A DNA stretch of 52,700 bases from Bacteroidales bacterium (GCA_003559855.1 PWJZ01000075.1:1-52700), one strand, 5' to 3'. Positions 43,065 through 52,538 are shown, numbered from the stretch's first letter. The notes: generated from the sequence alone by a model not told the origin. Made by a program: numbers and translations.

Positions 43065-44411
43065 ATGAAAAAGTTAGAATTTTTACATATTATTCCTTTT
43101 TCACAACTTATTATGTGGGATGTCAAGAGACATTTATTCAATGAAGTTCAGTCGAATTTTACAATGATTCCATTGTCTGCACTGATTGAAGAGAATAATA
43201 ACAAAGTTAAACTAAACGAATTTCCAGACAAAGAATTTGGTATATTGGGTATTAATAATGTAGATGGTTTATTTGATGCATATATAGAAAAAGGAGCAAA
43301 AATTAATCAGCCATACAAAAAAATGGAAGTAAATGAATTAGCATATAATCCATATAGGATTAACGTTGGTTCAATTGGAATGAAAACTTCCATTCATAAA
43401 AATGATTATATTAGTCCAGCCTATGTTGTATTTAGATGCAATGAAAAATTAAGCACGGAATTTTTATATAACTTATTTAAAACAGAAACTTTTGATAAAA
43501 TTATAAATGATAATACAACGGGCTCTGTTAGGCAAAATTTAAAATTTGACACATTAAAAAACATTAAAATCCCTTTACCGACATTAGCAGAACAAAACAG
43601 AATTGTTGAAGCTTACAATGAAAAAATAAAACAAGCTGAGGAACTTGAGCAGAAAGCAAATAAATTGGAAGAAGAGATTGAGGAATATCTTTTTAAGCAA
43701 TTAGGTTTGCAAAAAGCAACAATAAAACCATTTAAAAAAGGTGAAATCAATCTGTTTCCTTTTAGTAGCACTTTTGGCAGATGGGATATTCATAAAGATT
43801 CTTCAAATTTATTATTATCTCTTAAAAATGCAAAATATCCAATAAAAGCTCTTTCAGAAGTATTTAATTTTAAAAGTAGAAGTTGGAATAAAAAAGACCA
43901 TCAAGGTGAGTATTTTAATTATGTTGAGTTAGGAGCAGTTGACCCTTTAAAAGGAATACTAGAATGCAAAAATTTATTAGTTAAAAAAGCTCCAAGTAGA
44001 GCAACTCAAATAATTAAAATAGGCGATTTAATAATTGGAACCACCCGCCCTTATCTTAAAAGATTTGCAATTGTAAATGAACAGTTTGATGGAAATATTG
44101 CTTCATCTGGTTTTCAAATAATTGCACCTTCTGATAGTTATAACCTTGAATTTCTTTTAGAATATTTAAAATCTGATTATGGGGTTAAGCAATTTGAATT
44201 ATATATGACAGGTGCTTTATATCCAGCAATTACAAGTAAGGATTTAAGAAAAGTTTTAATTCCTTTTCCACCTGTTGCTATTCAAAATGAAATATCAGAT
44301 ACAATAAAAAGGATTAAAAAGGATATTAAGGAGTTATTAAATAGCATTGTTTATTTAAAGCATGCCGCAATAAATGATTTTGAAAACGAAATATTTAAGT
44401 CATGCAATTAA
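43065..44411 (+). CDS. Type I-like specificity subunit (HsdS)
   Basis: 448 residues from ATG 43065, 7 nt after the methyltransferase stop (an in-frame ATG at 43002 lies inside that gene and is less likely). Two target-recognition domains are separated by a conserved helical spacer: LPTLAEQNRIVEAYNEKIKQ with a coiled coil (about 175-215), and a second set (IPFPPVAIQNEISDTIKRI, about 400-420) ends the protein. It chooses the DNA site for both cleavage and methylation by the fused subunit. Its last 10 nt overlap the PtuA-like gene (ATG 44402), implying translational coupling. Confidence 0.85.
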   Translation: MKKLEFLHIIPFSQLIMWDVKRHLFNEVQSNFTMIPLSALIEENNNKVKLNEFPDKEFGILGINNVDGLFDAYIEKGAKINQPYKKMEVNELAYNPYRINVGSIGMKTSIHKNDYISPAYVVFRCNEKLSTEFLYNLFKTETFDKIINDNTTGSVRQNLKFDTLKNIKIPLPTLAEQNRIVEAYNEKIKQAEELEQKANKLEEEIEEYLFKQLGLQKATIKPFKKGEINLFPFSSTFGRWDIHKDSSNLLLSLKNAKYPIKALSEVFNFKSRSWNKKDHQGEYFNYVELGAVDPLKGILECKNLLVKKAPSRATQIIKIGDLIIGTTRPYLKRFAIVNEQFDGNIASSGFQIIAPSDSYNLEFLLEYLKSDYGVKQFELYMTGALYPAITSKDLRKVLIPFPPVAIQNEISDTIKRIKKDIKELLNSIVYLKHAAINDFENEIFKSCN

Positions 44412-45931
44412 AGAGATTATATATCAAAGACTATAAAATCTTAAAGGATTTCACAATTGAATTTCCTTACGATTTTAAAAAGTATATTTCGGTGTTTATA
44501 GGTGCTAATGGTTCAGGTAAATCAACAATACTTGAAGCAATAGCAGAAATATTTAGCAGTTTATTTCTTTCAAAGAAGTTAAAATTTGATTTTGAAATTG
44601 AATACTCAATTTTGGCTGATGATATTAAATCTAAATTCTCATTCACCAATCCTGAACTTAAACATATTCCTGTTAAAATTACCGGAAAATCCGGGAATTT
44701 CGCAAAAACTGAAATAAGTTTCGATTTAATCCCATCGGAACAGCTTGACCATGAGGATACTCATATAAAATTAAGTTTTGCTCAACGTGAATTCAGGAAT
44801 TTAATGCCGGATAGTATAATAATATATTATGCCGGTTTATCTGAAATTATGGAAGAAATATGTAAACCACATGAAGATAAACTTTCAAATGAATATCGTA
44901 AGGGTAATACAAATATTGACAGGGATTTCTTTTATTATAAACCTGAACACTTCGGAATTATCCTATTAAGCCTTTTATCATGCGAGTTTGGTGATATTCC
45001 TGGTTTTTTAAGAACCAAGGCTCAAATTGAAAGAGTGCATAATATAAAAATAATATTGAAAGAACCCTACTGGGCAGAATCTGGGAGTGTAATAGATGAC
45101 TTTTGGGGAGCTTCAGGAAATGTAAGAAGATTTTTAGATTTCATTTGTCATAATTTCTCAAAAGGAGATAAGTATGAGTTTTTGGATTATAACGTGATAA
45201 AGAAAAATGTCACAGTGGTTGAGGTCAGTGATGAAAAACTTCAAATAAATATTAAAGACCAGAACACACTTTTCGTAATAAAGGAATTTTTAGGAGAAGA
45301 ACGATTATTTTTCGAGGTATTAAGTACGATGCATTATGATGACCTCATTGATAACATTAATATTACCTTGATTAAAAATATTAATAACCGACCAACACCA
45401 TTTAATATTTTAAGTGAAGGTGAACAACAAGCCATATCCATTAGAGGATTGACAGAATTATTATCTGGTAAGAATACACTGTTTCTTTTTGACGAACCTG
45501 ATACCTATATACATCCAAGTTGGCAACGGCAATTAATCAATGAAATAGAAAAAATTATTGAGGAATCTTTTGAGGCAGAAAACTCATATCTAATTGCAAC
45601 TCATTCCCCTCAGTTACTTAGCAATGCACAAAACGAATTGAATTTTGTGAAGATTATTGAAAATGGATCATTAGTTGATAAAACGCCCAAATTTTATGGC
45701 CGTGAAATTAGTTCTATTCTTTATAATTTGATGGGGGTTGAAGAACGAAACGAGACAATAAAAAAGGATTTAAATAATTTATTTATTTTAATTGAAGATG
45801 AGGAAATAACAGAAGCAGAAAATGAATTAAATCGATTAATGGAAATTTTAGGTGAATATGATCCTGATATAAAAAAAGATGAAATCCAATTAAAATATTT
45901 AAAAGAAGATGAAGCAAATAACCAAGAATAA
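44402..45931 (+). CDS. PtuA-like AAA ATPase (Septu component)
   Basis: 509 residues. Walker A G34-ANGSGKST42 follows the MQLKRLYIKDYKILKDFTIEF opening. The middle is lineage-specific. ISIRGLTELLS and FDEP (D364-E365, Walker B) precede ATHSPQL (H401, H-loop). This ABC/OLD-like ATPase followed by an HNH gene of the TIGR02646 type defines Septu (PtuAB), an anti-phage system in which PtuA forms an oligomer holding PtuB. The HNH start lies 23 nt inside this gene, so the two are translated together. No reverse transcriptase or msr/msd sequence is visible, so it is not a retron-associated copy. Confidence 0.75.
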   Translation: MQLKRLYIKDYKILKDFTIEFPYDFKKYISVFIGANGSGKSTILEAIAEIFSSLFLSKKLKFDFEIEYSILADDIKSKFSFTNPELKHIPVKITGKSGNFAKTEISFDLIPSEQLDHEDTHIKLSFAQREFRNLMPDSIIIYYAGLSEIMEEICKPHEDKLSNEYRKGNTNIDRDFFYYKPEHFGIILLSLLSCEFGDIPGFLRTKAQIERVHNIKIILKEPYWAESGSVIDDFWGASGNVRRFLDFICHNFSKGDKYEFLDYNVIKKNVTVVEVSDEKLQINIKDQNTLFVIKEFLGEERLFFEVLSTMHYDDLIDNINITLIKNINNRPTPFNILSEGEQQAISIRGLTELLSGKNTLFLFDEPDTYIHPSWQRQLINEIEKIIEESFEAENSYLIATHSPQLLSNAQNELNFVKIIENGSLVDKTPKFYGREISSILYNLMGVEERNETIKKDLNNLFILIEDEEITEAENELNRLMEILGEYDPDIKKDEIQLKYLKEDEANNQE

Positions 45932-46583
45932 TGAGCCACGCGCTTTAATTCAGCATAGGGCGCAGAAAGATAACTACGACAATCTTAACAAAAATGAGTT
46001 ACGTGATTCTCTGATTGAAGAGCAAGGTCATATTTGTTGTTATTGCATGTGCCGCATACCTCATAAATTAAAGCAACATGAAATTGATAATAATTATCCC
46101 GATAGTAAAATTGAACATGTTAAATGCCAGTCGAAGAATAGAAACTTAGAATTAAATTATCATAATTTGTTATTAGCCTGTAATGGAAGGCATGGTTATC
46201 CCAGACAAATGCAAACTTGCGATACATTTAAAGGAGAAAATGATTTATCATTCAATCCGGCAGATAATGCAAAGAACATCGAAGATTGTATAAAATATTC
46301 TGCCAATGGTGAAATATACTCCGATGATGAAACAATTAATAGAGAACTTAACGAAGTTTTGAACCTTAACACCAAAGACTTAAAGGATATTAGGGAAGTT
46401 TTCTATAAAGGTATTCAGGAACGAATAATAAGAAAAGGAAAAAGGCGACAAGGAAAAGATATACAAAAAAGGACTTATGAATCTGAAAAGCAGGAATTGT
46501 TGATGCTGAAAAAAGGTAAATATATTCCATATTGCATGATTGGCATCTACCTAATAAACAAAAAGAAAAACAAATTAGCTTAA
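45909..46583 (+). CDS. PtuB-like HNH nuclease (Septu component)
   Basis: 224 residues, starting 23 nt inside the PtuA-like gene. It fits the TIGR02646 family of HNH proteins: QGHICCYCMCRI (C43, C44, C46), E69-H70 as IEHVKC, N86 in NYHNLLLACNG, and C91/C104 closing the zinc-binding fold (TCDTFKG). A basic C-terminal region (about 160-224, RKGKRRQGKDIQKR) could contact nucleic acid. In Septu it is the nuclease that PtuA holds inactive until infection. It is the last gene of the Xre-RM-S-PtuA-PtuB operon; I see no terminator after it. Confidence 0.78.
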   Translation: MKQITKNNEPRALIQHRAQKDNYDNLNKNELRDSLIEEQGHICCYCMCRIPHKLKQHEIDNNYPDSKIEHVKCQSKNRNLELNYHNLLLACNGRHGYPRQMQTCDTFKGENDLSFNPADNAKNIEDCIKYSANGEIYSDDETINRELNEVLNLNTKDLKDIREVFYKGIQERIIRKGKRRQGKDIQKRTYESEKQELLMLKKGKYIPYCMIGIYLINKKKNKLA

Positions 46584-46662
46584 ATGAATTCGTGGGCAAA
46601 AGACAAGCCTAATGTAAAATTCATCACCGGATTATCATCCAATGCATCCCTTAATAAGAGGT

Positions 46663-46739
46663 CATTGATACATCTCATCAGCTCTTTTTGATGGTGAAAA
46701 ACCATTTTCACCTTGATTTTCTGAACTAAAAGTTGCCAT
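46663..46739 (-). pseudogene. Truncated copy of the zinc-finger gene start (right copy of the 77-bp repeat)
   Basis: On the minus strand it encodes MATFSSENQGENGFSPSKRA and DEMYQ, the first 25 residues of the gene at 35453, then stops (TGA). In the shifted frame a further 27 codons down to 46580 read as RDALDDNPVMNFTLGLSFAHEFI, which is protein-like and may be the end of another lost gene. The IS element begins 1-2 nt upstream of its ATG. Confidence 0.7.
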
Positions 46740-46740
46740 C

Positions 46741-48051
46741 ATTAGTGTCCGATTAATTCCAGTTGATTTTCAACTGATTACCATATAGTTCTTTGACATC
46801 TTTGTAATTCTGATTTGTAAGTAGCTCTTTTATAGGTGTTTTGTCAAGTAGAGATATGCTCAAAATTTGCAATATTTCGTAGGTAGAACGATCAATTTTA
46901 AGTTTGTTACGTACCAGTGCAACCAGACAATAGGCAATAATTGCTGAATAGATCTGTATTTTGACTGCATTCAGACTCGTGCCCCAAAATGATTTGATCT
47001 TAAGATGTTGTTTTATCCATTTTAAAAACAGCTCCACCTTCAATCTATATTTGTAAAGTTTAGCAATTTCTTCTGAAGTCAGATCAAAGTTATTTGATAA
47101 AAACTCAAGTTCATTATTTGTTTCTTCATCGAAAAATTTGATGTACCGGAGCTTTTCAGGATATTTTTTAGAAACATAAAATCCTTTCAGCTTCCCGATC
47201 TGATCTAATAAAACACCGTTCTCCTTACAAACTTTATTTGAGTACATTCTGCGAAATTTGATATTATCTTTTGCTCTGGCAACGAAAAAGGCTGAGTTTT
47301 TATGTATTTTGAACAACCTATTATAATCAATATAAGCCCGATCAAAGATATAATATCCACCTGGTTCGTAATGCAAAAAATCCATCACATTTACATCATG
47401 CACCGATGCTGAAGATATATGGATGAAAGAGGGGATTGATGTTTTGATGACATACAAGATATGCAATTTGATTCCTCCTTTTGTTTTACGAAATTCAGCC
47501 CACCAGAAAACACTCAAACATAGATCAATGGTGGTAGAATCGAAAGCATAAACATTTCCATCAATGTTAAGCTGAAAGTCATGATCTGCTATTGATGATT
47601 GCTTGGCCATATCAATGAGATAGTATGCGAAATCTTCAAATACCCTACAATCTCTTTTTTCATTGGAATTAGCAAAGTTTGATCTGGAAGTTCCTTTGCC
47701 AAAACCAAGATGATATACTTGGGTTTGTGTGGCTCAATACTAATCATCAAATCTAGCAAACTATCTCTGCCGGCAAGCTGTCCAAATACCATACAGAGTA
47801 ATTGATTCCAGCATGAGAAATGTCTAACATACTTATTTGCATTGTATTTGGTGACCATGCCGTCAAAAATTCATTTGAGGAGAAACTCGGTAAGTTGAGA
47901 GAAAACAAATTTGCCTTGATTCATGATTATTAGCTTTGTGCAAAGCTAATAACCAATATTTCAATTCAAATCGACACGCAACTATAAGCTCTACAAGTCA
48001 GATATAGCAAAGATTTCAAAGAACGTTATTTAATATTTATCGAACACTAAT
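46741..48051 (-). mobile_element. Decayed IS4-family insertion sequence
   Basis: About 1.31 kb bounded by 17-bp terminal repeats: ATTAGTGTCCGATTAAT (46741-46757) and, inverted at 48035-48051, ATTAGTGTTCGATAAAT (15 of 17 match). It carries one transposase reading frame with two inactivating changes. No clear target-site duplication beyond AT is visible. Confidence 0.8.
46753..47924 (-). pseudogene. IS4-family transposase, inactivated by a nonsense codon and a frameshift
   Basis: Read from ATG 47924: MNQGKFVFSQLTEFLLK then TGA (expected CGA, Arg, as in related PKRVFD sequences), then IFDGMVTKYNANKYVRHFSCWNQLLCMVFGQ. A one-base deletion near 47712-47718 (AAGTATATCAT in place of AAGTATTATCAT, which would encode KYYHLGFG) shifts the frame. 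The DDE domain continues to 46753: DSTTIDLCLSVFWWAEFRK, YIFDRAYIDY and KVELFLKWIKQHLKIKSFWGTS. These are typical of IS4/DDE_Tnp_1 transposases with an N-terminal DUF4372-like part. The two lesions make it non-functional. Confidence 0.85.
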
Positions 48052-48080
48052 GAAAAAATTTAGTTAATAAATGTTTAGCT

Positions 48081-49844
48081 TCATTCGATTTCCAATTCTG
48101 CACCCAGTTCAACTTCAAATTCACCATCAATTTCCACAGTATTAGAATCAATATTAAGTATAGCATTTGCTTCTATAAAAACATCTTCTATTATGGCATA
48201 ATTAGATTGAATAGTAAGTTTTGCATCATCCGTCACTAAAACATTACGAGCAATCACACAGTCTTTGTTTATATCAGTGTTTATGGTTACAACTACGTTT
48301 TCAAAATAGTAACATGTTTCAAGTAATGCTTCATATGCGTTCAGACGACCATAACCTGCCCAATTTGTTTGTCCATAGCTGGTTGCTGTTTGTTTGATTA
48401 TATTTCTTACTTGAAGTTCTGTGATGTTTGGATCTACTGACAACATAAGTGCGGCAACGCCGGAAGCCTGCGGGGCAGTGGCGGAGGTATATCCGAATCC
48501 AAAAAAATATTTATAGTCCGGAATATAACCATATGGCGGATGTCTGTCAGTTGTAAAAATGCCAAGTGTGCCACTTTGTAAAGGCCAATGGGATGGTGCA
48601 ATTATATCTACATGCTCGTTCGCATGCTCACCCATTGGTGTCACAGACATAGGCTCATTATTATTTGCCACACCTCCAACTGCTAAAACACCGGGTACAG
48701 TTGCCGGAAAAACAACATAAGAACCGGTATTACCCGCACCAGCAATAACTACTGTTCCTTTTCCGTTCCTTCCATTAGTCATTGCACGTTGAAGAGCTTG
48801 TGCAATATCATCTTTCCAATAATATTCTGTCTCAATTCCCCAACTGATATTAATAACATCTGCTCCTCGATGCCATGCAGTATCAATTGCACTTGCTATA
48901 TTAGGAGACAAGGCTCCACCTAAAACAATTGGCATTATTTTAGCGTTTGGTGCTATTCCTCTTACGCCTTTATCATTATGATTTGCAATGATTATACCGC
49001 CAACACACACTGCATGATCGCTAACAAAGTCTTGTGTGTTATTATTTTGATTGTACGCATGATAACCAGTAACAATTTGACCTTCGTAAAAATCTTCATG
49101 CTGACCAACTGCACCAGTCTCTGCAACAGCAACAATAATATCATGGCTACCGGTTGTGATATCCCAGGCAGGTACAACATTAATATCAACACCTGCTACT
49201 CCGCCGCCTTGACCCGTATTATGCAGGTGCCACTGGTTCTCAAAATAGGGGTCTTCTATTGTTTGGTCTTTCGCTTTAGTGAAAAAAGCAGGTAATGACC
49301 ATATGGTTAAATCATATTCGTAATAAATATTTGCAACTTCAAGTGTGGTAAGTGACGATTTTTCTGTAAGCCTCAAAAGATATTGATTGTCAAATCCTGT
49401 ACTGATAATTTCAACAAAATACTGCTCGTTCATTTTTTTTACATCTTCTTTTAATACATCATCAGCAAACCGTACATGAAAAACATCAGTTATAATAGAG
49501 TGAATAGTGTCTCCAACATGATTAATATTGTAATATGCCGGAAAAGTACGTACTATATTTGTTTCTCCTTGTAAATTTTTTACTTCTATTTTAGAACCAT
49601 CTCTTTTTTCAATCCAAAAAAAATTACTGTCACTGTCTGGCAAAAGATGCATTCTCTCTTTAAGTCCATATTTATCAAGCGTTTCATCTCTAAATTTATC
49701 TATACCGTCTTCTGTTACCTGAACCGTTAACCAATGTTCGGCTTTTTCAAAATAAATTTTCCTGTTGTCTGAATAGAAAAAGTCTTGGCAAATGGCTGAA
49801 ATGCCAAGCATTAATGAAATAAAAAATATTATAAAAGTTTTCAT
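48081..49844 (-). CDS. Secreted S8 (subtilisin-like) protein with Glu at the catalytic Asp position
   Basis: 587 residues: signal peptide (about 1-19), an N-terminal prodomain (about 20-200), a subtilisin domain (about 215-500) and a beta-rich tail (about 505-587, ending GEFEVELGAELEIE). Catalytic residues by alignment: E242 in VAVAETGA where the family has Asp (VAVIDTG), H277 in SDHAVCVGGII (the usual HGTHVAG is changed), oxyanion Asn in AGAGNTGS, and S454 in GYTSATAPQASG (usual GTSMATPHVAG). The Asp-to-Glu change and the degenerate His and Ser motifs make it either an atypical protease or a non-catalytic relative. No T9SS tail is clear. Confidence 0.75.
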   Translation of the reverse strand: MKTFIIFFISLMLGISAICQDFFYSDNRKIYFEKAEHWLTVQVTEDGIDKFRDETLDKYGLKERMHLLPDSDSNFFWIEKRDGSKIEVKNLQGETNIVRTFPAYYNINHVGDTIHSIITDVFHVRFADDVLKEDVKKMNEQYFVEIISTGFDNQYLLRLTEKSSLTTLEVANIYYEYDLTIWSLPAFFTKAKDQTIEDPYFENQWHLHNTGQGGGVAGVDINVVPAWDITTGSHDIIVAVAETGAVGQHEDFYEGQIVTGYHAYNQNNNTQDFVSDHAVCVGGIIIANHNDKGVRGIAPNAKIMPIVLGGALSPNIASAIDTAWHRGADVINISWGIETEYYWKDDIAQALQRAMTNGRNGKGTVVIAGAGNTGSYVVFPATVPGVLAVGGVANNNEPMSVTPMGEHANEHVDIIAPSHWPLQSGTLGIFTTDRHPPYGYIPDYKYFFGFGYTSATAPQASGVAALMLSVDPNITELQVRNIIKQTATSYGQTNWAGYGRLNAYEALLETCYYFENVVVTINTDINKDCVIARNVLVTDDAKLTIQSNYAIIEDVFIEANAILNIDSNTVEIDGEFEVELGAELEIE

Positions 49845-49864
49845 GTTTTTTTCCTCCTTATTTT

Positions 49865-51034
49865 TTACCTTGTTTTATATTTCCCAATTTTACTATCTCT
49901 AACCATACATCCTGTCCAGTTTTCCGGTAATTCATAATAACTAACAACATCTTTTGTTTCTATGTTAATTTTTATGATGTCAACGGGATTACCATCTGCT
50001 GTATATTTTCTTGACCAAAGAACCATGTATAAGTACTTATTATCAGGACCAATATGCGGATAAGAAGTTAATATAAAACCATTGGTAAGCCCAAGATCAT
50101 CAACTCCTTCGATAAATGTTTCCATTGTTTCTTCCTTAACATCGTAACGCAAAACTTTATTTGTTGGGGTTGGATAAAGATCATAAGGATTAGGCAACCC
50201 GGCAGGATCTGTAATATAGACATGCCTTCCATCAGGAGTTACTGCTATTTGTGAGTCGTATCCTGCATTATAATAATTGAAGCTGCCATCGGCAAGTTCA
50301 ATTGAAAAATACAATCCTTGGCTATAATATCTTGTTGTTACATAAAGATGCTTACCGTCTGGCGAAAAATTTATATCACTTAATCTTAAATTATGAGAAG
50401 TTTCGCCTTGTATGGGAAACTCTTGTGTTATTGTAAATTCATTAATATCATATTCAAAGATTTTGTTGCGCCAACCGTAATATAATTTATCATCGGGAGA
50501 AAAAGCTGCAACTTTCACATTTTTATATAAAGTATCTTCCTTGAATATTTCATAAGTATTTTCCTCATGGATTATGCCCAACGTATTTTTATCAACAAAT
50601 TGCAGTCCTTTGTATGAATCTCCGTATACGACAAAAACTTCTGAGTTTTTTGATAATGCCATTTTTGGATTTTTTACATCAACTTCTTTTATTACACTGC
50701 CCGTTTGGCTATCTATTACTTGCAATAAAAAGTTATCAGGATCTTGGTAACTTGAACTTATCACATACCAGATTTTATTGTCAGATGATAACTCTATGGA
50801 ATTAAAATATTTTTCACTTTTTAATACCTTTAAAGCTTTCATAGAGTTAGCATCTATAACAAGAATTCTGTGATCGTTATCTTCCGGATAGAGATGATAA
50901 TAATCGCTTATTGCAAAGAACAATGCCAATGATTCCAATTCGGGTTTAGGTGTATCATTTTTATTACATCCGCCTGCCACAATAAAAATCAACACGATAA
51001 TCATTAATAAGGAAATTTTCTTTGTTTTTTTCAT
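49865..51034 (-). CDS. Beta-propeller lipoprotein
   Basis: 389 residues with a lipoprotein signal (IVLIFIVAGGC, Cys at about 23). The rest is a run of about seven propeller-type blades: DHRILVIDANSMKALKVL, LLQVIDSQTGSVIKEVDV, DDKLYYGWRNKIFEYDI, DGKHLYVTTRYYS, DGRHVYITDP and LRYDVKEETMETF, as in YncE/NHL-like proteins. A ligand or partner cannot be predicted. It lies 20 bp upstream of the S8 gene on the same strand, so they are probably co-transcribed. Confidence 0.7.
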   Translation of the reverse strand: MKKTKKISLLMIIVLIFIVAGGCNKNDTPKPELESLALFFAISDYYHLYPEDNDHRILVIDANSMKALKVLKSEKYFNSIELSSDNKIWYVISSSYQDPDNFLLQVIDSQTGSVIKEVDVKNPKMALSKNSEVFVVYGDSYKGLQFVDKNTLGIIHEENTYEIFKEDTLYKNVKVAAFSPDDKLYYGWRNKIFEYDINEFTITQEFPIQGETSHNLRLSDINFSPDGKHLYVTTRYYSQGLYFSIELADGSFNYYNAGYDSQIAVTPDGRHVYITDPAGLPNPYDLYPTPTNKVLRYDVKEETMETFIEGVDDLGLTNGFILTSYPHIGPDNKYLYMVLWSRKYTADGNPVDIIKINIETKDVVSYYELPENWTGCMVRDSKIGKYKTR

Positions 51035-51236
51035 ATTTTAATGGTTTTTGATCGTTTTTTTACTCATTTGTCCTGATTAATTATAGTTTGCCTGTAATGT
51101 CGTTCATTGAGAGATAATTAATTTAAGCACTTCAAAAATCAAAAAATCGTTGATCGTTAATCGTTATTCAAAAATAATTGACATTATAAACAGACATTTA
51201 ATTAATATGCATCTGTTTTCACTTATTAAATTCAAC

Positions 51237-52538
51237 TTACTTGGTCAACACCATCCTCTTGGTATCCACCACCCGTCCGTCAACAATAAGCGTATAAAGG
51301 TACATACCTGGCTGCAGCTCGTTTCCTTTTATCTTTACACTTGACAGCCCGCGCTCATTAACCACATAGCTATTAATTTGCACTCCCTGCATATCATAAA
51401 TATAAAGCATAGCCTTGCCGACGTTTTCCGGGATTGTGAAGCTGATGGTAGTGGCTTGATTAAAGGGATTGGGGTTGTTTTGATAGAGTACGGGCTTTTG
51501 ACCCGGGTCTATCTTTTCATGATCAACTGTTGCTCCAGTTACACCTTTTTTAGTATTTTCAGTTCCATAAATTTCCTGGCAACATTGTTCTTTTATAAGT
51601 CTTATCTCTTCCTCAAGCATTGCAATCCGCTGTTCCAAATCCTGAATTTTTCTACTGTTCTCGCTTTCCTTTTTTTCTTCTAAATCAAATTCATCCATAC
51701 GCATTTGCTGTTCTTTAAAAGCTTCTACCAATACTGGTATTAATCCGGTATAATTAATACTCAGTACGCCATGGTCATTTTTATAAACCAAATCAGGATA
51801 TACTTTTTTAAATTCCTGTGCTATAAACCCAATGTGGTCTCTATTCAGCAGAGAAGGGTCCACTTTATGTTTTGTGGTGGTTGTATCGCATTTATAAAAT
51901 AGCGGTTTTTCGGGCTTGAATTGATAAACCACAGGGTTTAACAGCATAAGCTTTTCTATTTCACTTTTTTGTAATGAGCCGATATTATCTTCAAAAAGAC
52001 GTTCATCACCTGCAATCGAATTCGCCCATCCTGAAATTTGACCTGTAACGTGTACGTTTCCTATAAAATACCCGGCATATTGACCTGGCACGTTAGCTAA
52101 TTGTCCTCCTGCAGCTCCAAATATTCCAGTACCATTTTGACTGCCAATTAATTGACCGTCTACTCCATAATTATAACCACTGCTATAATTCCCAGCGCGA
52201 CCATATACACCGCGAGCCCTGTTATAACCCACAGGTGATGAATTATATGCAAATCCATGAACACCTACTAATGGGTGTGTAATTTCTGAAACATTATATA
52301 AATAGCCATAAATACCGGTATGAGGACCATGTGGAGAAGCAATTTCATCTAGATTTATACGTAATTTATAACCAGGGTGAGGAGATTGACCTCCAATAGC
52401 TACATTGCCATTTTCATTCATTTTTATCTGACCAGATAATGGCATTAGAAATAAGCAACATAGACAAACAGCTAGAAAAACACTTTTTTTTAATATACGG
52501 TTGCAAATTTTATGCACCTTTTGTTTTTTTTGCTTCAT
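51237..52538 (-). CDS. Secreted protein with S74 chaperone domain and T9SS type A tail
   Basis: 433 residues from ATG 52538 (an upstream ATG at 52574 adds 12 residues and is less likely). Signal peptide (about 1-38), then Gly/Tyr/Asn-rich repeats (about 45-170) such as GVYGRAGNYSSGYNYGVDGQ. Residues about 175-290 resemble the peptidase S74 intramolecular chaperone: DERLFEDNIGSLQKSEIEKL, HIGFIAQEFKKVYPDLV and SINYTGLIPVLVEAFKEQ. A coiled coil (about 285-325) is followed by a T9SS type A domain (YQNNPNPFNQATTISFTIP, MYLYTLIVDGRVVDTKRMVL). S74 domains are best known from phage tail fibres and mediate trimer folding. Likely a surface protein. Confidence 0.75.
   Translation of the reverse strand: MKQKKQKVHKICNRILKKSVFLAVCLCCLFLMPLSGQIKMNENGNVAIGGQSPHPGYKLRINLDEIASPHGPHTGIYGYLYNVSEITHPLVGVHGFAYNSSPVGYNRARGVYGRAGNYSSGYNYGVDGQLIGSQNGTGIFGAAGGQLANVPGQYAGYFIGNVHVTGQISGWANSIAGDERLFEDNIGSLQKSEIEKLMLLNPVVYQFKPEKPLFYKCDTTTTKHKVDPSLLNRDHIGFIAQEFKKVYPDLVYKNDHGVLSINYTGLIPVLVEAFKEQQMRMDEFDLEEKKESENSRKIQDLEQRIAMLEEEIRLIKEQCCQEIYGTENTKKGVTGATVDHEKIDPGQKPVLYQNNPNPFNQATTISFTIPENVGKAMLYIYDMQGVQINSYVVNERGLSSVKIKGNELQPGMYLYTLIVDGRVVDTKRMVLTK

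Noticed and set aside
44402-46583. Retron with PtuAB effector
   Set aside because: No reverse transcriptase and no msr/msd-like structure next to the genes; plain Septu fits better.
34493-46740. Complete integrative element
   Set aside because: No integrase, relaxase or excisionase is visible, and no repeat of the tRNA 3' end was found at the right edge.
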